The position numbers were made by a program, and so were the translations under genes. From Microcaldota archaeon (lineage in GTDB: Archaea > Micrarchaeota > Micrarchaeia > Micrarchaeales > Micrarchaeaceae), in assembly GCA_021827995.1 (NCBI GenBank), contig JAKATK010000012.1:1-45098 (forward strand): 45,098 nt of DNA, in the 5' to 3' direction. Shown here piece by piece: positions 1 to 8,377 of the stretch (position 1 is its first letter; each line of letters opens with the position of its first letter). A model generated the notes under the pieces. The model did not search any database. It saw nothing but the letters and a program-made list of their open reading frames with translations, and was not told where the DNA came from.

Positions 1-873
1 GATCGGGTAACTGCCAGGCTGCGCCGACGGGGTGGTGCTTATCGACAGGGTGCTTGTGCACGTCGGATCAGGCGTGCACGAGATCGGGTTGAACGTCTTT
101 AATATAGGCGGCGCGGTATCCGACAGCATCACTACGTTGGCGTTGTTTGATATCGGCGTAGTAATCGTCACCACTGCGTTGGTCGACTGGCCTGCCGCGA
201 TCGTGTTGCTGGTAGGGCTCACCGACACGGTGAAGCTGAACTGCCGCGCCGGTGGCGGCGCTGGCGGAGGCGAGGAAGATCCGGAACCTCCGCCGAAATA
301 GCCGCCGAACGATGCGCTGCTGGTACCCGCCTCCTTCGCCGTTATCGTGGCGACCTTCGAGTACGCCGTCGGGGCCGAGCACGGGCTGAGGCAGTAGCCC
401 AGCCAGACGTAGCCGGCGAACGGCGTCCCAATCGGAGCGTTAGCGGGTATCTGGCCGTACGCGAACTTGCTGGCGTTGAAGTCCGCACCTACGGTCTGGC
501 CCGGAAGGAGGTCGCCTATAAAGAGCCCATTGGAAGGGTTGGTGAAGTTCTGCGGTATGCCTGTACCGCTCAGAGGCTCGCCCTCCGCGGCCATGAACAT
601 AAAGGAATCGAAGTATTCCCTGCCAGTGGTCTGGCCGAAGGTTATGCCTATACCGTTGGCAGTGTAAACCGGGTTCTTGCAGACGAAGCCTGCCTGCGCG
701 ATGCAGGCTTGAGGAGCCAGGTTGGAACCGTTGAACACGCCGAGTTCGAATAGGGCTGCGAGGACTACAGCTATGATCAGGATGGCCCAGCCGTAGGTCA
801 TGAGATACTCCATGGCGGACTGGAGCTTCCATAACCCATTTTTGCGCCTGGTTGTTGACAGCGATAACGCCAT
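1..873 (-). CDS. class III signal peptide surface protein, C-terminus cut by window start
   Basis: Starts at ATG 873 and stays open for 291 codons to the window edge. Residues about 1-40 form a class III (archaeal pilin-like) signal: basic stretch, then QSAMEYLMTYGWAI and a long hydrophobic helix, the substrate type of the FlaK/PibD peptidase. The next ~150 residues (from the NLAPQAC motif on) match the product encoded at 15845-17467. After a Gly/Pro-rich linker an Ig-like Ser/Thr-rich domain begins, and this matches the product at the right window edge. By analogy the missing C-terminus should be a DUF2341 domain. Inferred role: pseudopilin or cell-surface protein. A TATA-like element lies about 30 bases upstream. 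Other open frames on this stretch are shadows. Confidence 0.85.
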   Translation of the reverse strand, partial: MALSLSTTRRKNGLWKLQSAMEYLMTYGWAILIIAVVLAALFELGVFNGSNLAPQACIAQAGFVCKNPVYTANGIGITFGQTTGREYFDSFMFMAAEGEPLSGTGIPQNFTNPSNGLFIGDLLPGQTVGADFNASKFAYGQIPANAPIGTPFAGYVWLGYCLSPCSAPTAYSKVATITAKEAGTSSASFGGYFGGGSGSSSPPPAPPPARQFSFTVSVSPTSNTIAAGQSTNAVVTITTPISNNANVVMLSDTAPPILKTFNPISCTPDPTCTSTLSISTTPSAQPGSYPI

Positions 874-902
874 GCACGCCACTAGGAATATTATCCGGTT
901 AT

Positions 903-912
903 GAATATTTAG
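903..912 (-). promoter_or_regulatory. TATA-like element for the left-edge surface protein
   Basis: AT-rich box (CTAAATATTC on the minus strand) about 30 bases before the ATG at 873, in otherwise GC-rich DNA. The spacing fits a short-leader archaeal transcript. No separate BRE could be assigned with confidence. Confidence 0.45.
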
Positions 913-977
913 CTGTTGCTGATTGCTGCCCATACCGGCCGTGATATGGTCGGGCTATTGCTCGGCTTCGCTTGGTC

Positions 978-2651
978 TCAGGATGGCGCGCTGGTGGACT
1001 TGCCGCGGTCGGCCCTTTCTGTGCGCAGCTTTGGCTCGGCTGGCTCGGCCTGCACGGACGCGCTTGCGTCTGCGCCCTCGGTCCTTAGCGGCATCGACAT
1101 GCTGCTTGTCGGCCTGCTGTAGTCCCTCTTCTTCTTGCTCTTCTCGTCGCTGCGCTTGATCTCCTCCAGCAGCCTTATGGCGTTCTTTTCTGTCGGCTTG
1201 ACCTTGAAGTACGCTTCGGATATGTCCTTGAGCGTCTCGTTGTCGCCGTCTATCATGATCGTTATGAGCTTTATCTTGTTATCCTTGAGCAGCTGCTTGA
1301 ACTCCGGAGTCACGTTGTCCTCGCCGTCGCTTATCAGTATTATCGTGTTCGTGCTCTTCGCCAGCTTCTTGTCCCTAGTCATGTCGGCTATCGCAACTGC
1401 CAGCGCCTTGTCTATCGTGGTGCCGCCGTCTGACGCCACCGAGGTGATCGCTTGCTTTATCTCGTCCGGCTTCTCCAGCCTCTCGCTGAAGTCGTGGTCG
1501 AAGAACCTGAGGTAGTACTTCCTGCCCTTCGCCTTGGCCTTCTCCAGCAGCGCGAGCGCGACGCTCCTGGCCCATATGCTCTTGTTGTCGGAGCCGCCGC
1601 CGTATGAGGACATGCTGCCTGACTTGTCTATGAGCACGTAGTACGCGCCGTTGAACGACGTGAACTTGTCGAACGTGAGCCAGCCCTCGAAGGCCTTAGC
1701 GATCACCATCTCCTTTGGCATCGCCAGCTCCCTGAGGAACGCCTTCGCTATGTTCTTCGTCATGCCTAGGCCGGCCACCCTGTCGCCCATAGGCATCTTG
1801 ACCTTGTTGTCAGAGAACTCCGGCATGGCCTTGACGAGCCTCTTGGTCAACGCCTCGATGGCCTTGGCGTTCTCGACCGGCATGGTACTGTACTTGTCTA
1901 TGCCATAGCCCTGGTTGGGGTTGCCCTTGCCTGAGCCCTTGCCGTTGCCCTGCTGCTGGTTGCCCTGCTGGCCCTGCTGGCCTTGGCCCTGCTGCTGCGC
2001 CTGCTGGGCCGCTTCCTGCTGCATCTTCTGCACTTCCTTGTCGAGTTCGGACTTGCCGTTAGAGAGCAGGTCCTTGAGCTTGTCGGCGATCTTCTGCCCC
2101 TCGCCGCTCTTCGCCAGGTCGTCGAGCATCTCCTGCAGCTGTCTCTGGGCAGATTTGTCCCCGTCCATGGCCTTCTTTATGAGCTCGCTCAGCTTCTGCG
2201 GGTCACCGTTCTGGTCGGTGTATTGCCATGGGTTCTGCTTCTGCTGCTTCTCCAGCTGCTTCTGCATGTCCTTGAGCAACTCCCTCATTATAGCTGCGGT
2301 ATAAAGCGTGGACTGTTCCTCGTTCAGCTCTGTGCCGTTCCTGAGCTGCTGGAACTGCGGGCTCTGGATTATCTGGCCCATCATCTGGCGCATAGACTCC
2401 AGGAACTCGTTATCGTTCCTGTCAGCGGTCACAGTAGGGCTTAGCGAGTACAGGGAATAGTACAGGTCTGCCGCGACTATCGGCGCTTCCTTGAGGGCCT
2501 TGAATAGCGTCTGCATCTCGAGGCTTAGGTACCTTGATAAGCGACCCTCCTCTATCTTGAATACATCGTCATCTTTCTTAACGTTCTCAAGGTTGTTTGA
2601 TAGCTTCTCCTCTTCTTCGTCTTCTTCGCTCACATCCACACCCACTGACAA
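978..2651 (-). CDS. VWA-domain protein (CoxE-like) with Gln-rich linker
   Basis: 557 residues. An acidic N-terminus (residues 1-35) is followed by a helical, charged region (35-210), a Gln/Gly linker (about 210-245) and a von Willebrand factor A domain (about 300-500). The metal-ion site is visible: DKSGSMS at 342-348 (D342, S344, S346), a Thr in DGGTTID near 411, and SDGEDN at 441-446. Known relatives often work with MoxR AAA+ ATPases in metal-dependent assembly or chaperone complexes. No MoxR gene lies in the window. There is no signal peptide, so it is probably cytoplasmic. The start is TTG at 2651, with GTG 2645 as alternative. The C-terminal ~50 residues are low-complexity and basic. The molecular role is unknown. 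Confidence 0.85.
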   Translation of the reverse strand: MSVGVDVSEEDEEEEKLSNNLENVKKDDDVFKIEEGRLSRYLSLEMQTLFKALKEAPIVAADLYYSLYSLSPTVTADRNDNEFLESMRQMMGQIIQSPQFQQLRNGTELNEEQSTLYTAAIMRELLKDMQKQLEKQQKQNPWQYTDQNGDPQKLSELIKKAMDGDKSAQRQLQEMLDDLAKSGEGQKIADKLKDLLSNGKSELDKEVQKMQQEAAQQAQQQGQGQQGQQGNQQQGNGKGSGKGNPNQGYGIDKYSTMPVENAKAIEALTKRLVKAMPEFSDNKVKMPMGDRVAGLGMTKNIAKAFLRELAMPKEMVIAKAFEGWLTFDKFTSFNGAYYVLIDKSGSMSSYGGGSDNKSIWARSVALALLEKAKAKGRKYYLRFFDHDFSERLEKPDEIKQAITSVASDGGTTIDKALAVAIADMTRDKKLAKSTNTIILISDGEDNVTPEFKQLLKDNKIKLITIMIDGDNETLKDISEAYFKVKPTEKNAIRLLEEIKRSDEKSKKKRDYSRPTSSMSMPLRTEGADASASVQAEPAEPKLRTERADRGKSTSAPS

Positions 2652-2673
2652 CTATTAGCACTATTGCACCAAG

Positions 2674-2683
2674 TTATTTAATA
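2674..2683 (-). promoter_or_regulatory. TATA box of the VWA gene
   Basis: TATTAAATAA on the minus strand, 23-32 bases before the TTG start at 2651, so transcription would begin almost at the start codon. It lies in the 311-base gap between the VWA and glycosyltransferase genes, which otherwise shows only the two opposing promoters. Confidence 0.55.
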
Positions 2684-2909
2684 CTTGGCACGCGTCACTA
2701 GTAAGATAGCGCGCCATTGCAAGGCATCGCAGGTCATCGATGGGCTTGGCTGAAGGAGCGGCATAGGCAAACGCAGTAAATGGCGCGCGTTTTCGCGCTA
2801 TGCTGCGATAGCAGTCCGCATGTAGCATGGAGTGTCGATAAACGAATTGCGGCTTGTTTCCGTGGCCGCGCGCATAGTTACCATTCGCTGGGGAAAAGCA
2901 TAGAGACAA

Positions 2910-2918
2910 TTTAAATAA
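2910..2918 (+). promoter_or_regulatory. TATA box of the GT2 gene
   Basis: TTTAAATAA is the only AT-rich box in the 3' half of the gap. It is 45-53 bases before the ATG at 2963, predicting a leader of about 20-25 bases. Confidence 0.5.
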
Positions 2919-2962
2919 CCAGTGGTCGCAATACCTCTGCGCGCTCCGCAGATAGTGATGGC

Positions 2963-4513
2963 ATGCGAATGGACCGGGGGGCAATCCTTAGGCTCTCCAC
3001 TATAGTGGCGTTCTCGATCCTCACGCTGAGCGGTTTCGGCTTCTCTGCGTATATGGTGTACATAGCGCACGGCCTTTACGACGATATGCTGGCCATAACG
3101 TTCATAGTGTTGGCTGTCGTGGCTGGCGCGTTCAACATAACCGCGTCGATCTGGTTCTACAAATCCTACTTCTACGATGGTTACCTCAAGTCGATAACGC
3201 GCGGCCTAAAGCCTCTCGAACGCATGCCCACGGTGGCAATCGCCGTACCGGTATTCAACGAGAATCCAAAGCTCGTGGAGCGCAACATGCTGCGCCTTAT
3301 GACGTTGAAGTATCCGAAGGGGAAGGCCAGGTACTACATGCTGGACGACTCGACCGAGAGCGATGTCGCAGAAGAGCTCAGGGCCTTCTCGCGCAGGAAC
3401 GGGATACGCTACATGCACAGGACGGAGCGCACAGGCTTCAAGGCTGGCGCGCTAAATAACCTGCTCAAGAACTCTGACGAGGAGTTCATAGCGATATTCG
3501 ACTACGACGAGCGCCTGGTCAACAGGAACTTCCTCACCGACCTGCTGCCGTACTTCGAGAACGAGGAGGTCTCGTATGTGCAGACCACCAAGAAGTACGC
3601 CAAGGGCACGTTCTTCTCGGACTCGGTCGAACTGTTCAACGGCTTCTTCTTCAAGTTCATACAGCCTGCCAGGGCGCTCAACAACACCGCGATATTCGCA
3701 GGCTCTTGCGGCATAATAAGGAGGAGCGCGCTCGACAAGATAGGCGGCTTCCCCGAGTACGTCATAGAGGACACGTTCTTCAGCCTGGAATCGGATATTC
3801 AGAAGTTCAGGAGCCTCTACGTGCCGAAGGTCTATGCCCTGGGAAGGCCCATAAAGACGTTCACCGAACTGGTCAAGCAGCAGTGGCGCTACAACTACGG
3901 CGACACCCAGTTCATAAACTACTTCCTAGAGAAGCGTAAGAAGGGGCGCGGCGGCCTGTCGCCAATGGCGAGCGTGGACTACATAACGCACGGTCTGGGC
4001 CTGAACTACCTGTCCGTGGTGCTGATACTGTTCACGCTAGTCTCGGTGCTTGTGGTGCTCTCGTCGGTGCCGTTCGTGTCCATGACGATACAGCAGTTCT
4101 TAGAGGCCAAGTATCTGCCGATAGACTTCGAGATCTTCGGACTGCTTGCGTTCGCGCTGGCTTTCTTCGTGCCGATACTGCTGACGCGCATATACTTCAA
4201 GTCGATGAGCAAGGGGATCATGGTCTTCCTGCTCAACTATGCCTTGGCAGTAGTAAGGGCGAAGGCAGCCATAGCGGCGCTGCTCAAGAGGAGCGCTTCC
4301 TCGGCACACTGGTCCAGGGAAGGCAAGAGGACAACTGGCAACAGGTTGCTCTTCTCCATCTACAACACCAGGGTGGAGTTGCTGTTCACCGGCGCGCTCA
4401 CCACGCTGGGCTTCTACGCGATAACGATACACCACATATCAGGCGGCCTGTGGCTCCTCTGGTATGGCGTGCTCTACTGCGCAGCCACGGTCCTCTTCTA
4501 CAAGTACGGCTGA
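2963..4513 (+). CDS. membrane GT2 glycosyltransferase, cellulose-synthase-like
   Basis: 516 residues. Two N-terminal membrane helices (about 10-35 and 42-65) precede a GT-A domain, followed by at least four C-terminal helices. The processive GT2 signature is complete: DD at 128-129, D-x-D in FDYDER (180-182), the catalytic-base motif IED (D270) and QQWRY (306-310, the Q/RxxRW motif). It should transfer nucleotide-sugar residues to a growing polysaccharide or glycolipid at the membrane; the sugar cannot be read from sequence. ATG 2963 is used, ATG 2969 is possible. Its stop overlaps the start of the DUF424 gene (TGATG), so the two are co-transcribed. Confidence 0.9.
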   Translation: MRMDRGAILRLSTIVAFSILTLSGFGFSAYMVYIAHGLYDDMLAITFIVLAVVAGAFNITASIWFYKSYFYDGYLKSITRGLKPLERMPTVAIAVPVFNENPKLVERNMLRLMTLKYPKGKARYYMLDDSTESDVAEELRAFSRRNGIRYMHRTERTGFKAGALNNLLKNSDEEFIAIFDYDERLVNRNFLTDLLPYFENEEVSYVQTTKKYAKGTFFSDSVELFNGFFFKFIQPARALNNTAIFAGSCGIIRRSALDKIGGFPEYVIEDTFFSLESDIQKFRSLYVPKVYALGRPIKTFTELVKQQWRYNYGDTQFINYFLEKRKKGRGGLSPMASVDYITHGLGLNYLSVVLILFTLVSVLVVLSSVPFVSMTIQQFLEAKYLPIDFEIFGLLAFALAFFVPILLTRIYFKSMSKGIMVFLLNYALAVVRAKAAIAALLKRSASSAHWSREGKRTTGNRLLFSIYNTRVELLFTGALTTLGFYAITIHHISGGLWLLWYGVLYCAATVLFYKYG

Positions 4514-4830
4514 TGCCTTTGATATACATAAAGTCGCACAGGACCGATGAGGGTTTCATACTGGCCATGTGCGACCAGTCGCTGCTAGGCAGCGTGCTCG
4601 AGGACGGTGACACGTTCATAGACATAAAGAGCTACGCCGAGTTCTACAGGGGCGACCTCGTCGATGGCGAGGGCGCGCTCTCTCGCATAGATCGCGGTTC
4701 GATAATGTCGGTGAACGCGGTCGGCAAGGAGGCGGTTGATGCAGCTATAGACGCCTCGCTGATAAAGAGCGATAGCGTCAGGTACGTGAAAGGCGTCCCA
4801 TACGCGCAGGCATTCAGGGTAGACTACTGA
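4513..4830 (+). CDS. DUF424 family protein
   Basis: 105 residues starting at ATG 4513, which shares one base with the upstream stop. It matches the small archaeal DUF424 family: a leading beta segment, the CDQSLLGSVL stretch, a FYRGDLVDGEGA motif, and a C-terminal GVPYAQAFRV segment. The function of the family is unknown to me. It is translationally coupled to the GT2 gene and converges on NAC with a 7-base overlap. A longer in-frame start at 4450 would lie inside the GT2 gene and is less likely. Confidence 0.8.
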   Translation: MPLIYIKSHRTDEGFILAMCDQSLLGSVLEDGDTFIDIKSYAEFYRGDLVDGEGALSRIDRGSIMSVNAVGKEAVDAAIDASLIKSDSVRYVKGVPYAQAFRVDY

Positions 4831-5174
4831 GCGCCCTTGAGCTTGAGTATCGCCTGCGCGATGTCACCGTTGGCATCGGCAAGGGCCTTCCTGACCAGTT
4901 CCTTGTCGGCAACGCCGGTGCGCTCCGCGACGAAGTTCACGTCGTCCTCGCTTATCTCGATCGGCGCTGCCTCGCGACTGCTCTCGCTTATGTCTCCGCT
5001 TATCTGGAAGCTCTTCGTGCCATGCATCTCTATTAGCGTTATCGAAGGGTTAGCCACAACTATGTCCTTGTCTGCGCACTCTATCACGACCCTGTTCGCG
5101 ACGATCTCTGAGGACGTTATGCCCATCTTCTCCATCATCCTCTTGAGGTCCTTTGGGTCTATGTTAGGCATCAT
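4824..5174 (-). CDS. nac: nascent polypeptide-associated complex protein (archaeal NAC)
   Basis: 116 residues. The N-terminal MMPNIDPKDLKRMMEKMGI segment is the ribosome-binding hallmark of archaeal NAC. A beta-rich NAC domain (about 25-65) and a C-terminal UBA domain (about 74-112, ISEDDVNFVAERTGV then a NGDIAQAILKL helix) follow. It should bind nascent chains at the exit tunnel as a homodimer. Length is normal for archaea. It lies 14 bases downstream of the RNA methyltransferase on the same strand, so the two may form an operon. Confidence 0.93.
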   Translation of the reverse strand: MMPNIDPKDLKRMMEKMGITSSEIVANRVVIECADKDIVVANPSITLIEMHGTKSFQISGDISESSREAAPIEISEDDVNFVAERTGVADKELVRKALADANGDIAQAILKLKGAQ

Positions 5175-5188
5175 GGACTCTACCTTTG

Positions 5189-6340
5189 CTACTTCTTGAA
5201 GGCAAGGATTGTTATCTCTTTCCTATTATGCGGGAGCTTCTTGGCTGCGAAGCCAGTGTAGTCCGACCCGAGTATATTCATGGAGGAATCGGCACGGGCC
5301 TGCGCGGCGCCGTTGAAGAGCTTCGCGGTCATTATGGCTACGCCGCCGCGCCTGACAAGGCCGGACATTGCGCATAGAGTGCGGGCGGCCTCCTCTGGTG
5401 CGCAGTTCATGTCGCACAGGATCGCGTCGAATTGACCGAGCACGGACAGAAGCTGCGCCTGGGCGCTCTGGGCCTTGCACACGAGGTGGACTAGAGAACC
5501 GCGCTCAGGACCGGCTAGCGCGGACTCAATGACGCCAGGGACCGATGCCTCGCCGAAGGTCATCGACCTGAGCTTCGCGTTCGGCAGCGATTGCGCCAGG
5601 GCCAGCGGCAGCGGCTTGTCAGCAACGACTATAGTGCTGCTGGATTCTAGATCGGCATAGTCCATGAACGCGGCGTCGACTGAGACAACGGTTGCGCCGT
5701 GCTTCAGCATGAAGTTGCTCCAGCCACCGGGCGCGGCCCCTATGTCAAGGCACCTGCGTACGCTGCCGATATCGATGCCGAACAGCTCCACGGCCTCCAT
5801 GAGCTTCAGCTCCGACCTGTTCAGCGGCGCGTAGCGGCTCCTCGCCACGGCCCTGAACCTGTCGATCGCGAGCTTGACGTCAAGTTCCGAGGTACAGAGA
5901 AGGATGCCAGTCCCGGTGAGCAGCACGTATATCGTTAGTTCAGGGTTATGCAGGTCGGCTGATGCGCCCATGCCCTCGAGGGACCTGCCGAGAATCACCT
6001 CTATAGACTTGGCCGTCTCGCCGGAGTGCAGGCCGAGCTTCTTCACTTCCAGGGCGAAGCTGCTGCCGTCGATCAGCTCCAGCAGCGGCTTTACCGCGGC
6101 CAGGTAGTCGCCGGTGAACGGCACCTCTGACCTGATGCGCAGCAGCGAATCGACAAACTCTGTAGGCGCGCTGCCGTGCGGCACTGGTTGCGGCTCCGCC
6201 TGCGCCTCTATGAGAAGGGCCTGCTCCTCCAGCATGGCCTTGATTTCGCAGCCGTCGCCCAGAACGCGCTTCAGCTCACCTATGGCCTCCCTAAGGAACC
6301 TGTGGTCTATGAAGGCTACGTAGCCACTGCTCTTTACCAT
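5189..6340 (-). CDS. THUMP domain plus FtsJ-type RNA 2'-O-methyltransferase
   Basis: 383 residues from ATG 6340. The N-terminal half contains a THUMP-like region (FALEVKKLGLHSGETAKSIE, then LHNPELTIYVLL). The C-terminal half is an FtsJ/RrmJ Rossmann domain with SAM motif LDIGAAPGGWSN, acidic CDMN and the lysine in MTAKLFNG, consistent with the K-D-K-E tetrad of 2'-O-methyltransferases. The architecture resembles RlmM-like enzymes that modify large-subunit rRNA; the target here is not known. An in-frame start at 6394 would overlap the divergent gene. The TATA box at 6363-6371 favours 6340. Confidence 0.8.
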   Translation of the reverse strand: MVKSSGYVAFIDHRFLREAIGELKRVLGDGCEIKAMLEEQALLIEAQAEPQPVPHGSAPTEFVDSLLRIRSEVPFTGDYLAAVKPLLELIDGSSFALEVKKLGLHSGETAKSIEVILGRSLEGMGASADLHNPELTIYVLLTGTGILLCTSELDVKLAIDRFRAVARSRYAPLNRSELKLMEAVELFGIDIGSVRRCLDIGAAPGGWSNFMLKHGATVVSVDAAFMDYADLESSSTIVVADKPLPLALAQSLPNAKLRSMTFGEASVPGVIESALAGPERGSLVHLVCKAQSAQAQLLSVLGQFDAILCDMNCAPEEAARTLCAMSGLVRRGGVAIMTAKLFNGAAQARADSSMNILGSDYTGFAAKKLPHNRKEITILAFKK

Positions 6341-6344
6341 CAGC

Positions 6345-6371
6345 AATTTATTGCTTGCCTGGTTAATATAA
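6345..6371. promoter_or_regulatory. interleaved divergent TATA boxes
   Basis: Two AT-rich boxes lie in the 34 bases between divergent starts. AATTTATT (6345-6352) is about 25 bases before the plus-strand ATG at 6375. TTAATATAA (6363-6371) is about 25 bases before the minus-strand ATG at 6340. Each fits a leaderless transcript, so TBP binding for one gene would occupy the other's upstream region. Confidence 0.5.
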
Positions 6372-6374
6372 TGT

Positions 6375-6725
6375 ATGGAAATGTCGGAGATCATCGGCTA
6401 CGCCCTCCTCTTGGTAGGCATACTTATACTCGTCTTCGACCTAGTCATAGGCTACAACGCCTATACCGCGCTGAGCGGCAACCTGCCGGTCATGATGCCG
6501 CAGCAGGGCACGCAGGGCAACCTCAACTCCACGATCAAATCTTTGGGCGACCTGGTGCCTACGCTAAGCCTGCTCGGGACAAGCGACACCGCACTGCTCA
6601 TATCTGTGGTGCTGCTGTTCCTGTTCGCCAGCATAGGCTACAAGATAGCGGTGATCGGCATACGCATGATAAGGATACAGCACAGGGCGCAGCAGGCTGC
6701 CGGTGCTGGCAGGCGCACCAGCTGA
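6375..6725 (+). CDS. small membrane protein, two transmembrane segments
   Basis: 116 residues. The first helix spans about residues 5-28 (IIGYALLLVGILILVFDLVI) and the second about 72-95. Between them is an outward loop rich in Gly, Gln, Asn and Pro. The tail after the second helix is basic (Arg, His), so both ends are probably cytoplasmic. I do not recognise a family, though small two-helix proteins of this kind are common in Micrarchaeota-like genomes. It starts 34 bases from the divergent RNA methyltransferase gene. The 161 bases after it hold only the next promoter. Confidence 0.65.
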   Translation: MEMSEIIGYALLLVGILILVFDLVIGYNAYTALSGNLPVMMPQQGTQGNLNSTIKSLGDLVPTLSLLGTSDTALLISVVLLFLFASIGYKIAVIGIRMIRIQHRAQQAAGAGRRTS

Positions 6726-6886
6726 CGGCGCTACAATCAACATGGTATTTATTTCTTCGCGTTGAATGCATTGATGAAACAAGGCACAACGGTCTGATCG
6801 CTCTCTGTTTTGATTCCCGCACCAAGGTGAGCCTGCAGCTACACGCAAGCGACTGCTTTTATGTTAGCACAACCCGGTGATTCACT

Positions 6887-7414
6887 TTGATAAACCAGAC
6901 GTATGTGGCGCTTGTCAGCGACATAATGAGGGAGGGAGAGAACGCCCTACTCACGGCAAGGCAGCGCAGGGTAGGGCCAGGTGGAGACGTGATGCAGCCA
7001 AGCGTCATAGTCGCTACGGACAAGAGGCTGATAATAAGGAGCAACTTACTCAGGATAAAGACGAACGTCGAGGTTATACCATACCCTGCAATAGCTTTCG
7101 TGAAGCTGCAGCGCGGCGTAGTGTCCAGTACTGTCGTGATAGGCACCAGGAGCGCGGGCGGCGGCGGCAACCTGGGCTCAGAGACGAACATGGGCATGAC
7201 CACCGAGATATCAGGGCTGCGTTACAAGGACGCGGTCGACCTAATAAAGCTCATAAACGACACGCTTGATAAGCTCGGGGAGGAGGCGCGGCGCGGAGGC
7301 GGCGCACCGGCAACGCAGCCGCAGGCGCTCAAACCTGTGGTATGCGCGCACTGCAAGTTCGAGAACCCGCCTGGCTCGAGGTTCTGCGCACACTGCGGCT
7401 TCCTGCTCGTCTGA
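6887..7414 (+). CDS. PH-like domain protein with C-terminal zinc ribbon
   Basis: 175 residues with a TTG start at 6887, supported by GGTGA at 6876-6880 and an AT-rich box near 6855-6863. Residues about 15-125 look like a bacterial-type PH domain: a short amphipathic start, an ATDKRLIIRS strand pair and IPYPAIAFVKL. A Pro/Gln linker leads to a zinc ribbon (C153, C156, C167, C170; CAHCKFENPPGSRFCAHCG). There is no membrane segment. A role in membrane- or protein-surface binding is inference from the PH fold only. The ROK gene follows 24 bases later on the same strand. Confidence 0.7.
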   Translation: MINQTYVALVSDIMREGENALLTARQRRVGPGGDVMQPSVIVATDKRLIIRSNLLRIKTNVEVIPYPAIAFVKLQRGVVSSTVVIGTRSAGGGGNLGSETNMGMTTEISGLRYKDAVDLIKLINDTLDKLGEEARRGGGAPATQPQALKPVVCAHCKFENPPGSRFCAHCGFLLV

Positions 7415-7438
7415 CCAATGTCTGCTTGAGATGATTCG

Positions 7439-8347
7439 ATGCCAAACGCGATTAGCATAGATATAGGCGAGAACACGATGAAGGCCGCGGTCTTCGGAGT
7501 GAAGAGCGAGACCTGCAAGACCGTGTACAAAGGGCCGGTGCAGCGCAGGGACATCGTCGGCCAGATAAGCGGCATAGTGGACCAGCACAAGGGCTTCGAT
7601 GGCATAGGCGTTGCTGCGCCCGGCCTACTCGATGCGAACCGCGGCGTCATAATAAGGGCAAGGAACCTTGGGGTCGAGAACCTCAAGATAGTTGACATGC
7701 TCGAGGACAGATACAACGTGCCTGTGTTCCTGTCGAACGATGCAGTCGCATCTGTCGTAGGCGAGCGATTCTTCGGCGCTGGCAAGAAGAGCAAGAATAT
7801 AGTCTACCTGACGTTCAGCGCCGGCCTAGAGTGCGGCATAATAGAGAACGACAGGGTCCTGCTCGGCAAGGACGGCAACGCCCACGAGATAGGGCACTGC
7901 ACCATAGACGCAAGCAGCGAGGTCAGGTGCGGCTGCGGCAAGTACGGCCACTGGGAGGCGTTCTCTTCGGGCAACGGCATACCCGTGTTTGCCAGGTACC
8001 TGCTCGACACCAAGTTCAAGGGAAGGAAGTCGAAGCTGCACGGCATGAAGACCATTACTGCCAAGGACGTCTTCGACTACGCGAAGTCTGGCGATGCAGC
8101 AGCGAAGGGCATAGTGGCAGAAATCGGTAGGATAAACGCCCTGGGCGTGGCCAATATCGTAGAGCTGTACGACCCAGAGCTGATAACGATAGGCGGTGCT
8201 GTGGCGCTGAACAACCGCAGCGCCGTAATGGGTCCCATAATGAGCCGCGTGAAGGGCTACACGATAAACAGGATGCCGAAGATAACCATTACGCCTCTTG
8301 GCGACATGGTGACGCTCTACGGTGCAGTGGCAGACCTGCTAGGCTGA
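7439..8347 (+). CDS. ROK-family sugar kinase
   Basis: 302 residues, normal for the family. The N-terminal phosphate loop is SIDIGENTMKAAVFG (6-20). The catalytic Asp sits in SNDA (D101), followed by the sugar-binding EIGH motif (150-153) and the zinc motif CGCGKYGHWE (164-173). The last zinc Cys of the bacterial pattern is His, a variant I associate with archaeal glucokinase-like ROK proteins. The usual glycine-rich ATP loop reads FSAGLECGII, which is atypical. The likely reaction is ATP-dependent phosphorylation of glucose or a related hexose; the substrate is unproven. Confidence 0.85.
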   Translation: MPNAISIDIGENTMKAAVFGVKSETCKTVYKGPVQRRDIVGQISGIVDQHKGFDGIGVAAPGLLDANRGVIIRARNLGVENLKIVDMLEDRYNVPVFLSNDAVASVVGERFFGAGKKSKNIVYLTFSAGLECGIIENDRVLLGKDGNAHEIGHCTIDASSEVRCGCGKYGHWEAFSSGNGIPVFARYLLDTKFKGRKSKLHGMKTITAKDVFDYAKSGDAAAKGIVAEIGRINALGVANIVELYDPELITIGGAVALNNRSAVMGPIMSRVKGYTINRMPKITITPLGDMVTLYGAVADLLG

Positions 8348-8377
8348 CACGCAACCATATGGCTGCGCCAGGTGCGG

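Noticed and set aside
440-877. Frame starting MHGVIAVNN over the left-edge surface gene
   Set aside because: Arg/His/Pro-rich product; the other minus frame from ATG 873 encodes the class III signal and continues to the edge.
1915-2444. Cys- and Leu-rich plus-strand frames opposite the VWA gene
   Set aside because: They are produced by the Gln-rich and charged repeats of the VWA linker read backwards; no promoter or start site.
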